Assembly (NCBI RefSeq): GCF_037381185.1
Contig: NZ_JARRQY010000061.1
Span: forward strand, 1-34,849
DNA length: 34,849 nt
Direction of reading: 5' to 3'
From: Acidihalobacter_A sp037381185
Lineage (GTDB): Bacteria > Pseudomonadota > Gammaproteobacteria > DSM-5130 > Acidihalobacteraceae
Both the position numbers and the translations under genes were made by a program. Shown here piece after piece: positions 1 through 7,078 of this stretch (position 1 is the stretch's first letter; each line of letters begins with the position of its first letter). The notes below the pieces were generated by a model. It was not told where the DNA came from. It saw only the letters and a program-made list of their open reading frames with translations, and did no database searches.

Positions 1-134
1 TGGGGCACACAGCCGATCTTCGGGGCAATCGACTCCACCGCGGCCCACAGCGACGGATACTCCTCGCGATGCTCCTGGACCATGCGAACCGCACGCTCAC
101 GCACTTCCGGGGAAAACTTGTTCGACTTGTTCAT
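1..134 (-). CDS. IS3-family transposase OrfA, N-terminal part only
   Basis: The 44 visible residues begin MNKSNKFSPEVRERAVRMV and continue through a SLWAA...IAPKIGC segment. This is the start of the helix-turn-helix domain of IS3-family OrfA proteins, which bind the IS ends and are joined to OrfB by programmed frameshifting to give the active transposase. The ATG lies at 134-132. The rest of OrfA and all of OrfB lie outside the window, so whether the element is intact cannot be judged. Family assignment rests on this N-terminal motif alone. Confidence 0.75.
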   Translation of the reverse strand, partial: MNKSNKFSPEVRERAVRMVQEHREEYPSLWAAVESIAPKIGCVP

Positions 135-184
135 GGCTCCATTCTCTCAAGTGTTGGAGCCTCCGCAATACCCGGAGCGGTTCA
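1..184 (-). mobile_element. End of an IS3-family insertion sequence (truncated by the window edge)
   Basis: The element reads on the minus strand and enters from outside the window. It consists of the start of an OrfA-type transposase gene plus about 50 bp of non-coding terminus. Read on the minus strand the terminus begins TGAACCGCTCC near position 184, fitting the TG...CA ends usual for IS3 elements. The exact end and any target duplication cannot be set because the other end is not visible. Confidence 0.6.
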
Positions 185-246
185 GGCGGCCGGTGCTATG
201 CGGCTTGGATATGCACTCCAGCATGAAGTACTAGCTATCCTACGGA

Positions 247-825
247 ATGATGTTCAGCGCCGATAGCTCAATGGAAAGCCAGCCATCATTGACAACCCAA
301 AGATTGGTCCTGAGACCCTTCGTCAAGACCGATGCTCTTCGGGTTCAACAGCTCGCGGGCGACATACGGATCGCAGATGTCACAGCGAATATTCCCCATC
401 CATATCCTGATGGTCTCGCAGAAACGTGGATCGGCTCTCACTCGGAAAAGTGGGGGCGAGGGGAACTAGCAACGTTCGCAATCACTATCAAAGAGTCCGA
501 CCTGCTTGTTGGTTGTATCTCGCTGATGAATTTCAGCCATCGAGAAGCTGAAATCGGCTATTGGGTTGGAGTCGACCATTGGGGCAACGGATACGCCACT
601 GAAACCTGCAAAGCCATTATCCGATTCGGCTTCGGCGCGATGAAACTCGATAGAGTTCATGCGCACCACCTTAGCCGAAATCCAGCGTCGGGCAGAGTTC
701 TCGCCAAGGCCGGACTGGTACATATTGGTTCAGGCTCCGCTGTTTGCGGCTACCAGGTTCGCGAAGAAAGCATAGAGAGGTATGAGAAATTCAATACCCA
801 ACAACATGCTGTAAGTAGTGATTGA
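247..825 (+). CDS. GNAT-family N-acetyltransferase (RimJ/RimL type)
   Basis: This 192-residue protein has the layout of the RimJ/RimL branch of GNAT acetyltransferases, which move an acetyl group from acetyl-CoA to an amine on a protein or small molecule. The N-terminal strand TTQRLVLRPF is typical. The block EIGYWVGVDHWGNGYATE corresponds to the motif A region with the acetyl-CoA pyrophosphate loop (W-G-x-G-Y-A). A following NPASGRVLAKAG helix matches the usual N-x-x-S-x-x-v-l-x-k-x-G segment. The substrate cannot be predicted. No good ribosome-binding site marks the start; the ATG at 271 is an alternative. The gene stands alone just inside an IS end, and its GC is lower than the rest of the window, which suggests acquisition. 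Confidence 0.8.
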   Translation: MMFSADSSMESQPSLTTQRLVLRPFVKTDALRVQQLAGDIRIADVTANIPHPYPDGLAETWIGSHSEKWGRGELATFAITIKESDLLVGCISLMNFSHREAEIGYWVGVDHWGNGYATETCKAIIRFGFGAMKLDRVHAHHLSRNPASGRVLAKAGLVHIGSGSAVCGYQVREESIERYEKFNTQQHAVSSD

Positions 826-881
826 TCCGCCGCGCACCTGAACGTGGACGTTGAAGCAGGAACACTGGAAATCATTCGATC

Positions 882-1172
882 GTGAAGGCGTATCTAATTC
901 TGGATTTCAAAATCATTGATCTAAATGAATTCATGGAATACGTAGAAAAAATTCCATCGCATATAAAAAAGCATCACGGAAAATACCTGATTGAGGGCGT
1001 TCACCCTGACACTATTGAGGGCACTTGGCGCCCGGAAACACTGATAGTTCTTGAGTTCGAAACAAGGGAGAACGCAAACAGCTTTCTCGCCGACCCCGAA
1101 GTCAAAGAGCTATTCGGCATTCGTCACAGGAGCACGGAGGGTAATCTCATATTGGTTGATGGAGGATCGTAG
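882..1172 (+). CDS. DUF1330 family protein
   Basis: This 96-residue protein is a small ferredoxin-like alpha/beta fold of the dimeric alpha-beta barrel type. It has the DUF1330 pattern: an opening strand KAYLILDFKI, a central HGKYLIEGV segment, and RPETLIVLEFETRENANSFL followed by a short C-terminal strand. Family members are small cytoplasmic proteins without an established reaction. A GTG start at 882 is used because the fold begins there. The ribosome-binding site is poor. The coding sequence is AT-rich compared with the downstream chromosome, and it lies with other single orphan genes, fitting an acquired block. Confidence 0.7.
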   Translation: MKAYLILDFKIIDLNEFMEYVEKIPSHIKKHHGKYLIEGVHPDTIEGTWRPETLIVLEFETRENANSFLADPEVKELFGIRHRSTEGNLILVDGGS

Positions 1173-1264
1173 CGAGAGACGGCAAATTCAAATGCCTGAC
1201 GGGAATGCAATGTTCACTTCTCCCGCCGCCACCCACTTCTCTACAGGCGTTTCAGTCATTACCG

Positions 1265-1741
1265 ATGATCTTAAAACCTAGAGATTCCTATCGCACACGC
1301 AGCTGGACTTGGCGGTGGTTTGTGATCGCAAGCGTCGCTTTGGCCGTGCTGACTACCAGACCATCATCGCCCGCTCAGTGGCTGTTCACGTTTATTCTTG
1401 TAGCCCCTGCCGTCTGGCTCGCTTTTGTTGGCCCTTCGTCACTTTACTATTGGCAAGTGAATAACCGTTATTCGTTCGTGGTGTGGACGGTGATGACCAT
1501 CAGGATTGCGTTATTTTTCGTTGTTATTTCATATACTTACCCACGCGAAGTCTCACTTGTTGGAGCGTGGTTGCATGGCGAAACTGACGCCCTCTCGCCA
1601 GCGACAGAAGCAACGACTCAAGCGCTCAAACGCCCCAGCAAAGAACCGGGGCCAAGCCTTGCAATCAAGCATTCGTCAGCTAAGCTTGCGGCATGTCCAG
1701 GCCCCTACGCATCGAACTGGCCGATGGGCTCTACCATATAA
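1265..1741 (+). CDS. Unknown small membrane protein, C-terminus probably replaced by repeat DNA
   Basis: I do not recognise this protein. From the ATG at 1265 it has about three hydrophobic segments: one around FVIASVALAVL, one around WLFTFILVAPAVWLAFVG, and one around IALFFVVISYTY. After that the composition changes abruptly to polar, low-complexity sequence. The change coincides with a 42-bp direct repeat at 1599-1640 that is also found at the end of the phosphatase gene at 3882, and then with the leader of a broken RAYT gene. The last roughly 45 codons are therefore probably not original, and the gene may be truncated. A longer start at 1205 is possible; neither start has a clear ribosome-binding site. 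Confidence 0.4.
   Translation: MILKPRDSYRTRSWTWRWFVIASVALAVLTTRPSSPAQWLFTFILVAPAVWLAFVGPSSLYYWQVNNRYSFVVWTVMTIRIALFFVVISYTYPREVSLVGAWLHGETDALSPATEATTQALKRPSKEPGPSLAIKHSSAKLAACPGPYASNWPMGSTI
1599..1640. repeat. 42-bp direct repeat, left copy
   Basis: This stretch matches 3863-3904 in the same orientation at 40 of 42 positions; the differences are at 1605 and 1626. Read on the minus strand it would encode L-G-R-L-S-A-stop, nearly the last residues (L-G-R-L-G-A-stop) of the inositol-phosphatase-family gene at 3882-4652. The left copy therefore looks like a detached duplicate of that gene's 3' end. Confidence 0.8.
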
Positions 1742-1800
1742 CTCGGCGTGGTGACCGGCGCGAGGAGATCTACAACGATGACGAGGACCGAGAGCTGGCT
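1693..1800 (+). pseudogene. RAYT (REP-associated tyrosine transposase) remnant, copy A
   Basis: The reading frame starts MSRPLRIELADGLYHIT and continues to a D-D-E-D-R-E-L-A block, the N-terminus of Y1/IS200-like RAYT proteins that act on REP hairpins. After about 36 residues homology stops and the frame runs into unrelated sequence. The HUH motif and catalytic tyrosine are absent, so it cannot be functional. The start region and about 30 bp upstream closely match copy B at 3473. From 1801 to 2021 I see no gene; a short minus-strand frame at 1865-1951 is too short to name. Confidence 0.75.
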
Positions 1801-2021
1801 AGACACTTAAACGAGTCCCGAAGACCGGTCGATAATATACCGCCCCCTCTGTATGGGAACGGCCTCATACACTCAACCGTTTGCACAGCGTGCGTCTCTT
1901 TATCTCGTCCGGCCAATCATCCAGATAGGCAGCCTTGGCTTCCCACACCTTAAGGCATCCAGCTCATTTGGAACCATATCCCGAGGCCTCAATACTCGGA
2001 ATATTTCAGGTTTTCTTTATG

Positions 2022-3344
2022 TTATGACACATCTTTAACCTCGATGATGGCGAATTCTTTCTTGCCGGAATCATCGATTAATCCGTCAATCTTTTTCATA
2101 TTTTCGAGCTGAGCCTGAAGTTTCAGCGAAAGCTCGCTCAACTCAGAGGCAGAGAGAGAAGTCTCTTCCGCAGACGCTGCCGTCGAATGAGTCACCTTAT
2201 CAATTTCTGACATGCCCTGATTTACCTGACTCAACCCCATCGCCTGACTTTGCGATGCATTATCTATTTCTTCGATGGTATTGGAGATAGTTGCCACGTG
2301 CTTAACAATCTCGCTTAATGCATTCACACATTTTTGTGATATTGCATTTCCCTTTTCGACATTTTCTACTGATGACTGAATATACTGTGCAGACTCGCTA
2401 GCGGCTGTTGTACTGCGCTCAGCAAGTTGTCTTACTTCATCTGCTACCACAGCAAAACCGCGCCCCATTTCGCCTGCCCGAGCGGCCTCAATCGAAGCAT
2501 TCAGTGCAAGCAAGTTAGTCTGAGATGCTATATCATCAATGATATTAATAATGTCACTGATCGCTTCGCTTGAGCGATTAATTTCCTGCATCGCTTGCTC
2601 AAGTTCTCTTATTTCATCGGAGGCCATGGTCGCAGCTTTCTGTGCCTTGGACGAGTCCACACTGGCTCTTGATGCACGCTCGGCATTGTCATTGGCCTGA
2701 GTAAGAATCTCATTGAGCGAGTTGCCGATTTGGCTAATAGAAGCCGCTTGCTGATTTGAGCCTACTGTCAGAGCATGGCTGGCAGCATTAAGCTCGTTTG
2801 CCCCTGTTGTGAGGTTTGCACTGATGCCATCCACATCTTTGTACACGGCTTTTAGCGCAACCTTTTCTGATACTTCCTGTACATATTCAACATGGCCTAT
2901 CTCGTTGCCATCCAATCCACTGATGTAAAAAGTGTCTACACGAAAATCTTTTCCCCACTGGTGAAAGGAAGTGTTCGGTTTGCCTTTTCTTAAACAGTGC
3001 ACACCACAGTCTTCGGTGTTACAGATGTTTGCTCCCCAATTTGAGCAGTGCTGTCCGAGTACGTCCTCACGTTTCACTCCCAGTGGATCGGTAGCAGCTC
3101 GATTGACAAACGTCCACTTCATATCCAAGTCAGTGACAGAAAGTGGATTTGGGATAACATCGAGAATCTGTTCATAAAAATTGAATTTCTCTCTTGCAAA
3201 ATGTTCCATTTTTATCAGACAACCTAACAACCCCACCATCGCTACAACCAAAATCAGCAGGCTTGTGTTTTCTATCGCGAATAGTAATGCAACTACTATA
3301 GATACAGTGTTGAGACCTAATGCCAGACGGTAATACGTTTTCAT
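2022..3344 (-). CDS. Methyl-accepting chemotaxis protein with cysteine-rich PAS domain
   Basis: This chemoreceptor of 440 residues signals to the CheA/CheW array. It has two closely spaced N-terminal membrane segments (about residues 5-45), then a PAS domain (about 60-160), and a classical MCP signalling domain. The hairpin tip is clear: an IASQTNLLALNASIEAARAG block followed by GRGFAVVADEVRQLAERS. It has no large periplasmic sensor and no obvious HAMP, so sensing is probably by the cytoplasmic PAS. That PAS carries four clustered cysteines (C100, C108, C113, C117), suggesting a metal or redox centre. The ATG at 3344 follows an AAGGGA Shine-Dalgarno at good spacing. The gene is AT-rich and sits between two RAYT remnants, so it is probably foreign. 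Confidence 0.88.
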   Translation of the reverse strand: MKTYYRLALGLNTVSIVVALLFAIENTSLLILVVAMVGLLGCLIKMEHFAREKFNFYEQILDVIPNPLSVTDLDMKWTFVNRAATDPLGVKREDVLGQHCSNWGANICNTEDCGVHCLRKGKPNTSFHQWGKDFRVDTFYISGLDGNEIGHVEYVQEVSEKVALKAVYKDVDGISANLTTGANELNAASHALTVGSNQQAASISQIGNSLNEILTQANDNAERASRASVDSSKAQKAATMASDEIRELEQAMQEINRSSEAISDIINIIDDIASQTNLLALNASIEAARAGEMGRGFAVVADEVRQLAERSTTAASESAQYIQSSVENVEKGNAISQKCVNALSEIVKHVATISNTIEEIDNASQSQAMGLSQVNQGMSEIDKVTHSTAASAEETSLSASELSELSLKLQAQLENMKKIDGLIDDSGKKEFAIIEVKDVS

Positions 3345-3399
3345 GTTCTTTCCCTTATGGCCGACTCCCACAATGAGTATAGATTTAATTGCAATCTAG

Positions 3400-3430
3400 A
3401 TTAAGAGTCGGGGTCATATTAAGAGTCGGG
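3400..3430. repeat. Tandem 13-bp direct repeat ahead of RAYT copy B
   Basis: The unit ATTAAGAGTCGGG occurs at 3400-3412 and again at 3418-3430, separated by five bases. The inverse of its core, CCGACTC, lies at 3361-3367, giving an inverted pair around the upstream region of the chemoreceptor gene. The position just upstream of a RAYT start suggests transposase end or REP-like sites, but this is inferred from location only. Confidence 0.5.
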
Positions 3431-3472
3431 CTCAGGCCATGCAATCGCGCATCCGTTAGCCGAGCTTGCGGC

Positions 3473-3802
3473 ATGTCCAGACCGCTACGCATCGAGTTGC
3501 CAGGTGAGTTCTACCATATGACCTCGCGTGTTGATCGCCGCGAAGGGATTTACCGTGATGACGAGGACCGTGAAGCTTGGCTAGTGCAGTTGGGCGCGGT
3601 CTGCACGCGTTTCAATTGGCGCGTGCATGTCTATTGCGAGATGACCAGCCATTACCACTTCGTGGTGGAAACGCCGCAGGCGAACAGCGCTAGACCGCTT
3701 CCTGGGACGGGTGTTTTATTGGACTCTGATAACGACTGTCACCTGCGCTTTCATTTGTATGTTTCTATCATGGTTTATTTCATGACATCCACACGCTCCT
3801 GA
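3473..3802 (+). pseudogene. RAYT (REP-associated tyrosine transposase) remnant, copy B
   Basis: From the ATG at 3473 the frame gives about 71 recognisable residues of a Y1-type transposase. The start is MSRPLRIELPGEFYHMTSR, and it reaches the metal-binding HUH motif in the block TSHYHFVVETPQAN. Normal RAYT proteins then continue through the catalytic tyrosine helix to around 200 residues or more. Here the sequence turns into unrelated residues and stops at 3802, so the catalytic tyrosine is missing. It is longer than copy A and otherwise similar to it, including the upstream leader. Function is lost; any movement would need a transposase encoded elsewhere. Confidence 0.75.
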
Positions 3803-3862
3803 TCAATTGCCTCGCAGGCGGGCGCATGGACAGGAATGGCTCGCAGGGCATTCCCGCCTCAT

Positions 3863-3904
3863 CAGCGATAGAAGCAACGACTCAAGCGCCCAAACGCCCC
3901 AGCA
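3863..3904. repeat. 42-bp direct repeat, right copy
   Basis: This is the partner of the repeat at 1599-1640 (40 of 42 identical, same orientation). It overlaps the stop codon (3884-3882) and last seven codons of the inositol-phosphatase-family gene. The two copies bracket about 2.2 kb carrying the chemoreceptor and both RAYT remnants. Confidence 0.8.
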
Positions 3905-4652
3905 CCTCGCCGTGCAAGCCCGCACTCCCCGCCGCCAATACTGACGTGCTCTCCAGCCCGAGGGGCGCACCGTCGAGCTGCGTGAACACGCCGCCGGCCT
4001 CCTCGACGATCACCGACAGCGCCGCGACGTCGAGAATGTTGAGATCGGATTCGACGACCAGGTCCAGTTGCCCGGCGGCAAGCATGTGGTAGTGACAGAA
4101 ATCGCCGTAACCGCGCGTACGGTTGACCTCGCCGACAATCCCGCCGAGCGCCGACCAGGCCGGCCCCTGGGCGAGTGATTTGATATTGCCCAAGGAAATA
4201 GCCGCGTCGCTCAGGCGCTCCACGCCGCCCACGCGTATGCGGCGCTCGTTGATATAGGCGCCCTGCCCGCGCTCAGCCCAGGCCAGTTCGCCGTAGAGCG
4301 GCGCATTGGACACGCCCAGGATCAGTTCACCGCCGCGCGTCAGCGCGATCTGGGTGGAGAAGAACGGCGTGCGGCGAATGAAGCTCTTGGTGCCATCGAT
4401 CGGGTCGATGAGCCAGGTGAATTCGGCGTCGGCGCGGGTCTTGCCGGTCTCTTCGCCGAAGAAACCGTGTTCGGGGAAGCGCTCCAGGATCACCTTGCGG
4501 ATGGCCTCCTCAGCCTCGACGTCGGCCCGGGTGACCGGGCTTTCGTCCGCCTTCAGGGTCACTTCGACACCCTGCTCCCAGTAGCGGCGGATGACGGCCT
4601 CGGCGGCGCGCGCGGCGCTGAGCGCCGTCTCGAGGTAGTGGCTGGTGGACAT
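3882..4652 (-). CDS. Inositol monophosphatase family protein, probably HisN-like histidinol-phosphatase
   Basis: This 256-residue protein has all metal-binding signatures of the Mg-dependent, lithium-sensitive phosphatase superfamily. They are GEE around residues 66-68, WLIDPIDGTKSF (metal ligands D83 and D86), and a C-terminal LDVAALSVIVEEAGG (D208). The segment R-T-R-G-Y-G-D-F resembles the branch that dephosphorylates histidinol phosphate (HisN) more than SuhB or CysQ, but this is a judgement from motifs and the substrate is open. A GGAG ribosome-binding site lies six bases before the ATG. The stop overlaps the right copy of the 42-bp direct repeat. A RAYT remnant and islet lie immediately downstream, so insertion occurred right at the gene end and left it intact. 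Confidence 0.82.
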   Translation of the reverse strand: MSTSHYLETALSAARAAEAVIRRYWEQGVEVTLKADESPVTRADVEAEEAIRKVILERFPEHGFFGEETGKTRADAEFTWLIDPIDGTKSFIRRTPFFSTQIALTRGGELILGVSNAPLYGELAWAERGQGAYINERRIRVGGVERLSDAAISLGNIKSLAQGPAWSALGGIVGEVNRTRGYGDFCHYHMLAAGQLDLVVESDLNILDVAALSVIVEEAGGVFTQLDGAPLGLESTSVLAAGSAGLHGEVLGRLGA

Positions 4653-4757
4653 CGACGGCTCCTGCAGTTGTACGTAAGAACGCCGAATTCTAACCGTCCT
4701 TGAGCGTGCGCGCAGACCTCACTACACTCGGGCGCCCGCATTCAGGAGAAACCGAAC

Positions 4758-5081
4758 ATGCCCAGCTTCGCCGAAAACCTCGCACAGTTGCCTTCCGTCG
4801 ATGATCTCCAGGCACTGGAACTCTACGGCGACGGCTACGAGCCCGAGGCGGCGATCGAGAACGTCCCCGGCAGCCAGGGCTCGCTGGCGGTGTACTACTA
4901 CGTCGCCGTTCAGCACGGCGGCCTCACGCCCAAGGCGGCTAAGGAAGCGCTGGAGCTGTTCGCCGAACACGCCGAGGACGCGCGCGTCAACGCCGGTGCC
5001 CATCCGAATATCGATCGTCTGTTCCACATCATCGACGAGGATTTGTTCTACTCGGTCAAGGCGGTGCCAAAGGCGTTCTGA
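4758..5081 (+). CDS. DUF2322 family protein
   Basis: This acidic protein of 107 residues, beginning MPSFAENLAQLPSVDDL, resembles the DUF2322 family of small proteobacterial proteins of unknown role. It has no signal peptide or membrane segment, so it is probably cytoplasmic. The C-terminal half is predicted helical (KAAKEALELFAEHAEDAR) and ends in a conserved-looking HPNIDRLF segment. The ATG follows a clear AGGAG site. It is divergent from the phosphatase gene and separated from the exporter operon by about 150 bp, so it is probably its own transcription unit. Confidence 0.7.
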   Translation: MPSFAENLAQLPSVDDLQALELYGDGYEPEAAIENVPGSQGSLAVYYYVAVQHGGLTPKAAKEALELFAEHAEDARVNAGAHPNIDRLFHIIDEDLFYSVKAVPKAF

Positions 5082-5228
5082 CCGGCTCTCGATGAAAAAC
5101 TGATCGGGGTCAAGGTCACCCCGGATCCGGCTACACGAAACGGTCGCGCAGAGTACGCTGAGCAACAGTGCTTCAATGGGCCACCTGCGTCTCGTCGAAG
5201 CATCCGACACCGTTTCGGAGGAAGCCTC

Positions 5229-6386
5229 ATGCGCCTGTTGCGGCCGCGTTATGTCATTCCCGCCGTACTGGTCGTCGCAATAGTCGGCCTCGCCGCCTGG
5301 TTGCAACGGCCACAGCCGATCACCATCACCGTGGCCACGGTCGGGCACGGTCCGGTCGAGGCCAACGTCGCCAATACCCGCGCCGGTACGGTCGAAGCCT
5401 GCCGACGCACTAAGCTTTCTCCCGCGGTCGGCGGGCAGATCGCCCGCCTCGACGTGCACAAGGGCGAGAAGGTCAAGCAGGGCCAGGTGCTGCTGGAACT
5501 GCGCAACGACGACCTCAAGGCCCAGCTCGCCCTTGCCGGTAGCGAGGCCAAAGCCACCGCCGCCCAGGCGCGCAGCATCTGCCTGCAGGCCGACGTGGCC
5601 AAACGCGAGGCCGACCGGCAGATTGCGCTGAACCGCCGCGGCATGGTCTCGGTAGAGCAGGCCGACAAGGCCGAGACTGCCGCCAAGGCGCGCGCCGCGG
5701 ACTGCCAAGGCGCTCACGCCAGCCACCAGGTCGCCGAGGCCAGGGTACGCCTGGCCCAGGCCAATCTGGACCGCACCATCCTCACCGCACCGTTTGCCGG
5801 TGTGATCGCCGACATCAACGGTGAGGTGGACGAGTACGTCACGCCCTCCCCTCCCGGCATCGCGACCCTGCCGGTCATCGACCTGATCGACAATTCCTGC
5901 TTCTACGTCGAGGCGCCCATCGACGAGGTCGACGCCTCCAAGGTGCGGCTCGGCATGCCGGTGCGCATCACGCTCGACGCCTTCGGCAAGCAGACCTTCA
6001 AGGGCACGGTGTCGCGCATCGGCGCCTACGTCATCGACCTGGAGAAACAGGCGCGCACGGTCGACATCGACGTGCGTTTCGCGCGCGAGACCGACCTCGC
6101 CAGCATGCTGGCCGGCTACAGCGCTGACGTGGAAATCATTCTCGCCGCGCATCCGAACGTACTGCGCGTACCCACCGAAGCCGTCGTCAACGGCAACGAG
6201 GTCTACGTGCTGGACAAGGCCAGCGGCCGGCTCAAGCTGACGCGCATCGAGCCCGGCCTGTCCAACTGGAACTGGACCGAGGTGGTTTCGGGGCTGCAGG
6301 CCGGCCAGCAGGTCGTCACCAGCGTCGACCGCAAGGGTGTGGCCGACAACGTGTTGGCGACCGCCGGGAAAGCTGCCGCGAAATGA
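5229..6386 (+). CDS. HlyD/MacA-type membrane fusion protein of an ABC exporter
   Basis: This 385-residue periplasmic adaptor has an uncleaved N-terminal anchor (about residues 8-26). A split lipoyl domain follows (around G-G-Q-I-A-R-L-D-V-H-K-G-E and T-A-P-F-A-G-V-I), flanking a coiled-coil hairpin of about residues 95-180, then a beta-barrel and membrane-proximal domain. Such proteins link an inner-membrane ABC pump to an outer-membrane channel. The ATG is preceded by GGAGGA at good spacing. The stop overlaps the next gene's start by 4 bp, so it is translationally coupled to the ATPase. Four cysteines (C58, C118, C159, C224) are unusual for a periplasmic adaptor and may form disulfides or bind metal. 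Substrate is unknown. Confidence 0.85.
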   Translation: MRLLRPRYVIPAVLVVAIVGLAAWLQRPQPITITVATVGHGPVEANVANTRAGTVEACRRTKLSPAVGGQIARLDVHKGEKVKQGQVLLELRNDDLKAQLALAGSEAKATAAQARSICLQADVAKREADRQIALNRRGMVSVEQADKAETAAKARAADCQGAHASHQVAEARVRLAQANLDRTILTAPFAGVIADINGEVDEYVTPSPPGIATLPVIDLIDNSCFYVEAPIDEVDASKVRLGMPVRITLDAFGKQTFKGTVSRIGAYVIDLEKQARTVDIDVRFARETDLASMLAGYSADVEIILAAHPNVLRVPTEAVVNGNEVYVLDKASGRLKLTRIEPGLSNWNWTEVVSGLQAGQQVVTSVDRKGVADNVLATAGKAAAK

Positions 6387-7078
6387 ACGAGACGCCGGTC
6401 ATTCAGCTCGACGGCGTCAGCCGCAGCTTCGTGCTCGGCGACGAGGAAGTCCATGCGCTGGACGACGTCTCGCTGAGCATCGGGCGCGGCGAGTACATCG
6501 CGGTCATGGGGCCGTCGGGCTCGGGCAAGTCGACCCTGCTCAACATCCTCGGCCTGCTCGACCGCCCCAGCGCCGGACGCTACCTGCTCGACGGCACCGA
6601 CACCACGCAGCTTCCCGATGCCCGCCAGGCCGAGGTGCGCCATCGCAAGATCGGCTTCGTGTTCCAGTTCTTCCATCTGGTCGGACGCCTGACCGCCTTC
6701 GAAAACGTCGAGCTGCCGCTGATCCTGGCCGGCGTCGCGGTGAACGAACGCCGCCGGCGCGTACAGAGCGCACTCGATGAACTCGGGCTCAGCGACCGCG
6801 CCCAGCACCGCCCCGACCAGCTCTCCGGAGGCCAGCGCCAGCGCGTGGCCATCGCCCGCGCCGCGATCATGGAGCCGGAAGTACTGCTCGCCGACGAGCC
6901 CACCGGCAATCTCGACAGCGCCTCCGGCGCCGACGTTATCGACATTCTCGAAGCGCTGAACGCCCGCGGCATCACCCTGATCGTGGTCACCCACGACGCC
7001 GACCTCGGCGCCCGCGCCCGGCGCATGGTGCGCTTCATGGACGGCCGCGTGCTGTCCGACGAAGCCACCCCCGCATGA
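6383..7078 (+). CDS. ABC exporter ATP-binding protein (MacB/LolD type)
   Basis: This 231-residue nucleotide-binding subunit has a complete set of motifs. Walker A is GPSGSGKST (43-51), the Q-loop is around FVFQFF, the signature is LSGGQRQR (147-154), Walker B is VLLADEP (167-173) followed by a TGNLD D-loop, and the switch histidine is H204 in VVTHD. The sequence groups with the MacB/LolD/FtsE class, which power mechanotransmitting exporters without forming a transport channel themselves. It overlaps the adaptor gene upstream and the first permease downstream by 4 bp each, so the operon order is adaptor-ATPase-permease-permease. Confidence 0.92.
   Translation: MNETPVIQLDGVSRSFVLGDEEVHALDDVSLSIGRGEYIAVMGPSGSGKSTLLNILGLLDRPSAGRYLLDGTDTTQLPDARQAEVRHRKIGFVFQFFHLVGRLTAFENVELPLILAGVAVNERRRRVQSALDELGLSDRAQHRPDQLSGGQRQRVAIARAAIMEPEVLLADEPTGNLDSASGADVIDILEALNARGITLIVVTHDADLGARARRMVRFMDGRVLSDEATPA

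Noticed and set aside
190..1742. Integron-like cassette array (three single orphan genes: GNAT, DUF1330, membrane protein)
   Set aside because: The gene types fit cassettes, and ACCCAAC near 796 and GTTGAAG near 851 look vaguely like attC core sites, but the ends do not pair, no palindromic attC structure is seen, and no integrase is present.
1574..1754. Short basic frame starting M-A-K-L-T-P-S-R-Q
   Set aside because: It runs through the 42-bp direct repeat and RAYT leader in a frame unlikely to be original, and has no ribosome-binding site.
1865..1951. Minus-strand frame ending W-P-D-E-I-K-R-R-T-L-C-K-R-L-S-V
   Set aside because: It looks like a protein C-terminus, but it is under 30 codons with an upstream stop and matches no family I can name.
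5091..5140. Possible terminator hairpin after the DUF2322 gene
   Set aside because: A GATCGGGGT/ACCCCGGATC pairing with one bulge exists, but there is no T run and it is weak.
4722..6152. Long minus-strand open frame opposite DUF2322 and the adaptor gene
   Set aside because: It is a GC-rich shadow: the plus-strand genes have clear domains and ribosome-binding sites, while this frame has no family resemblance.
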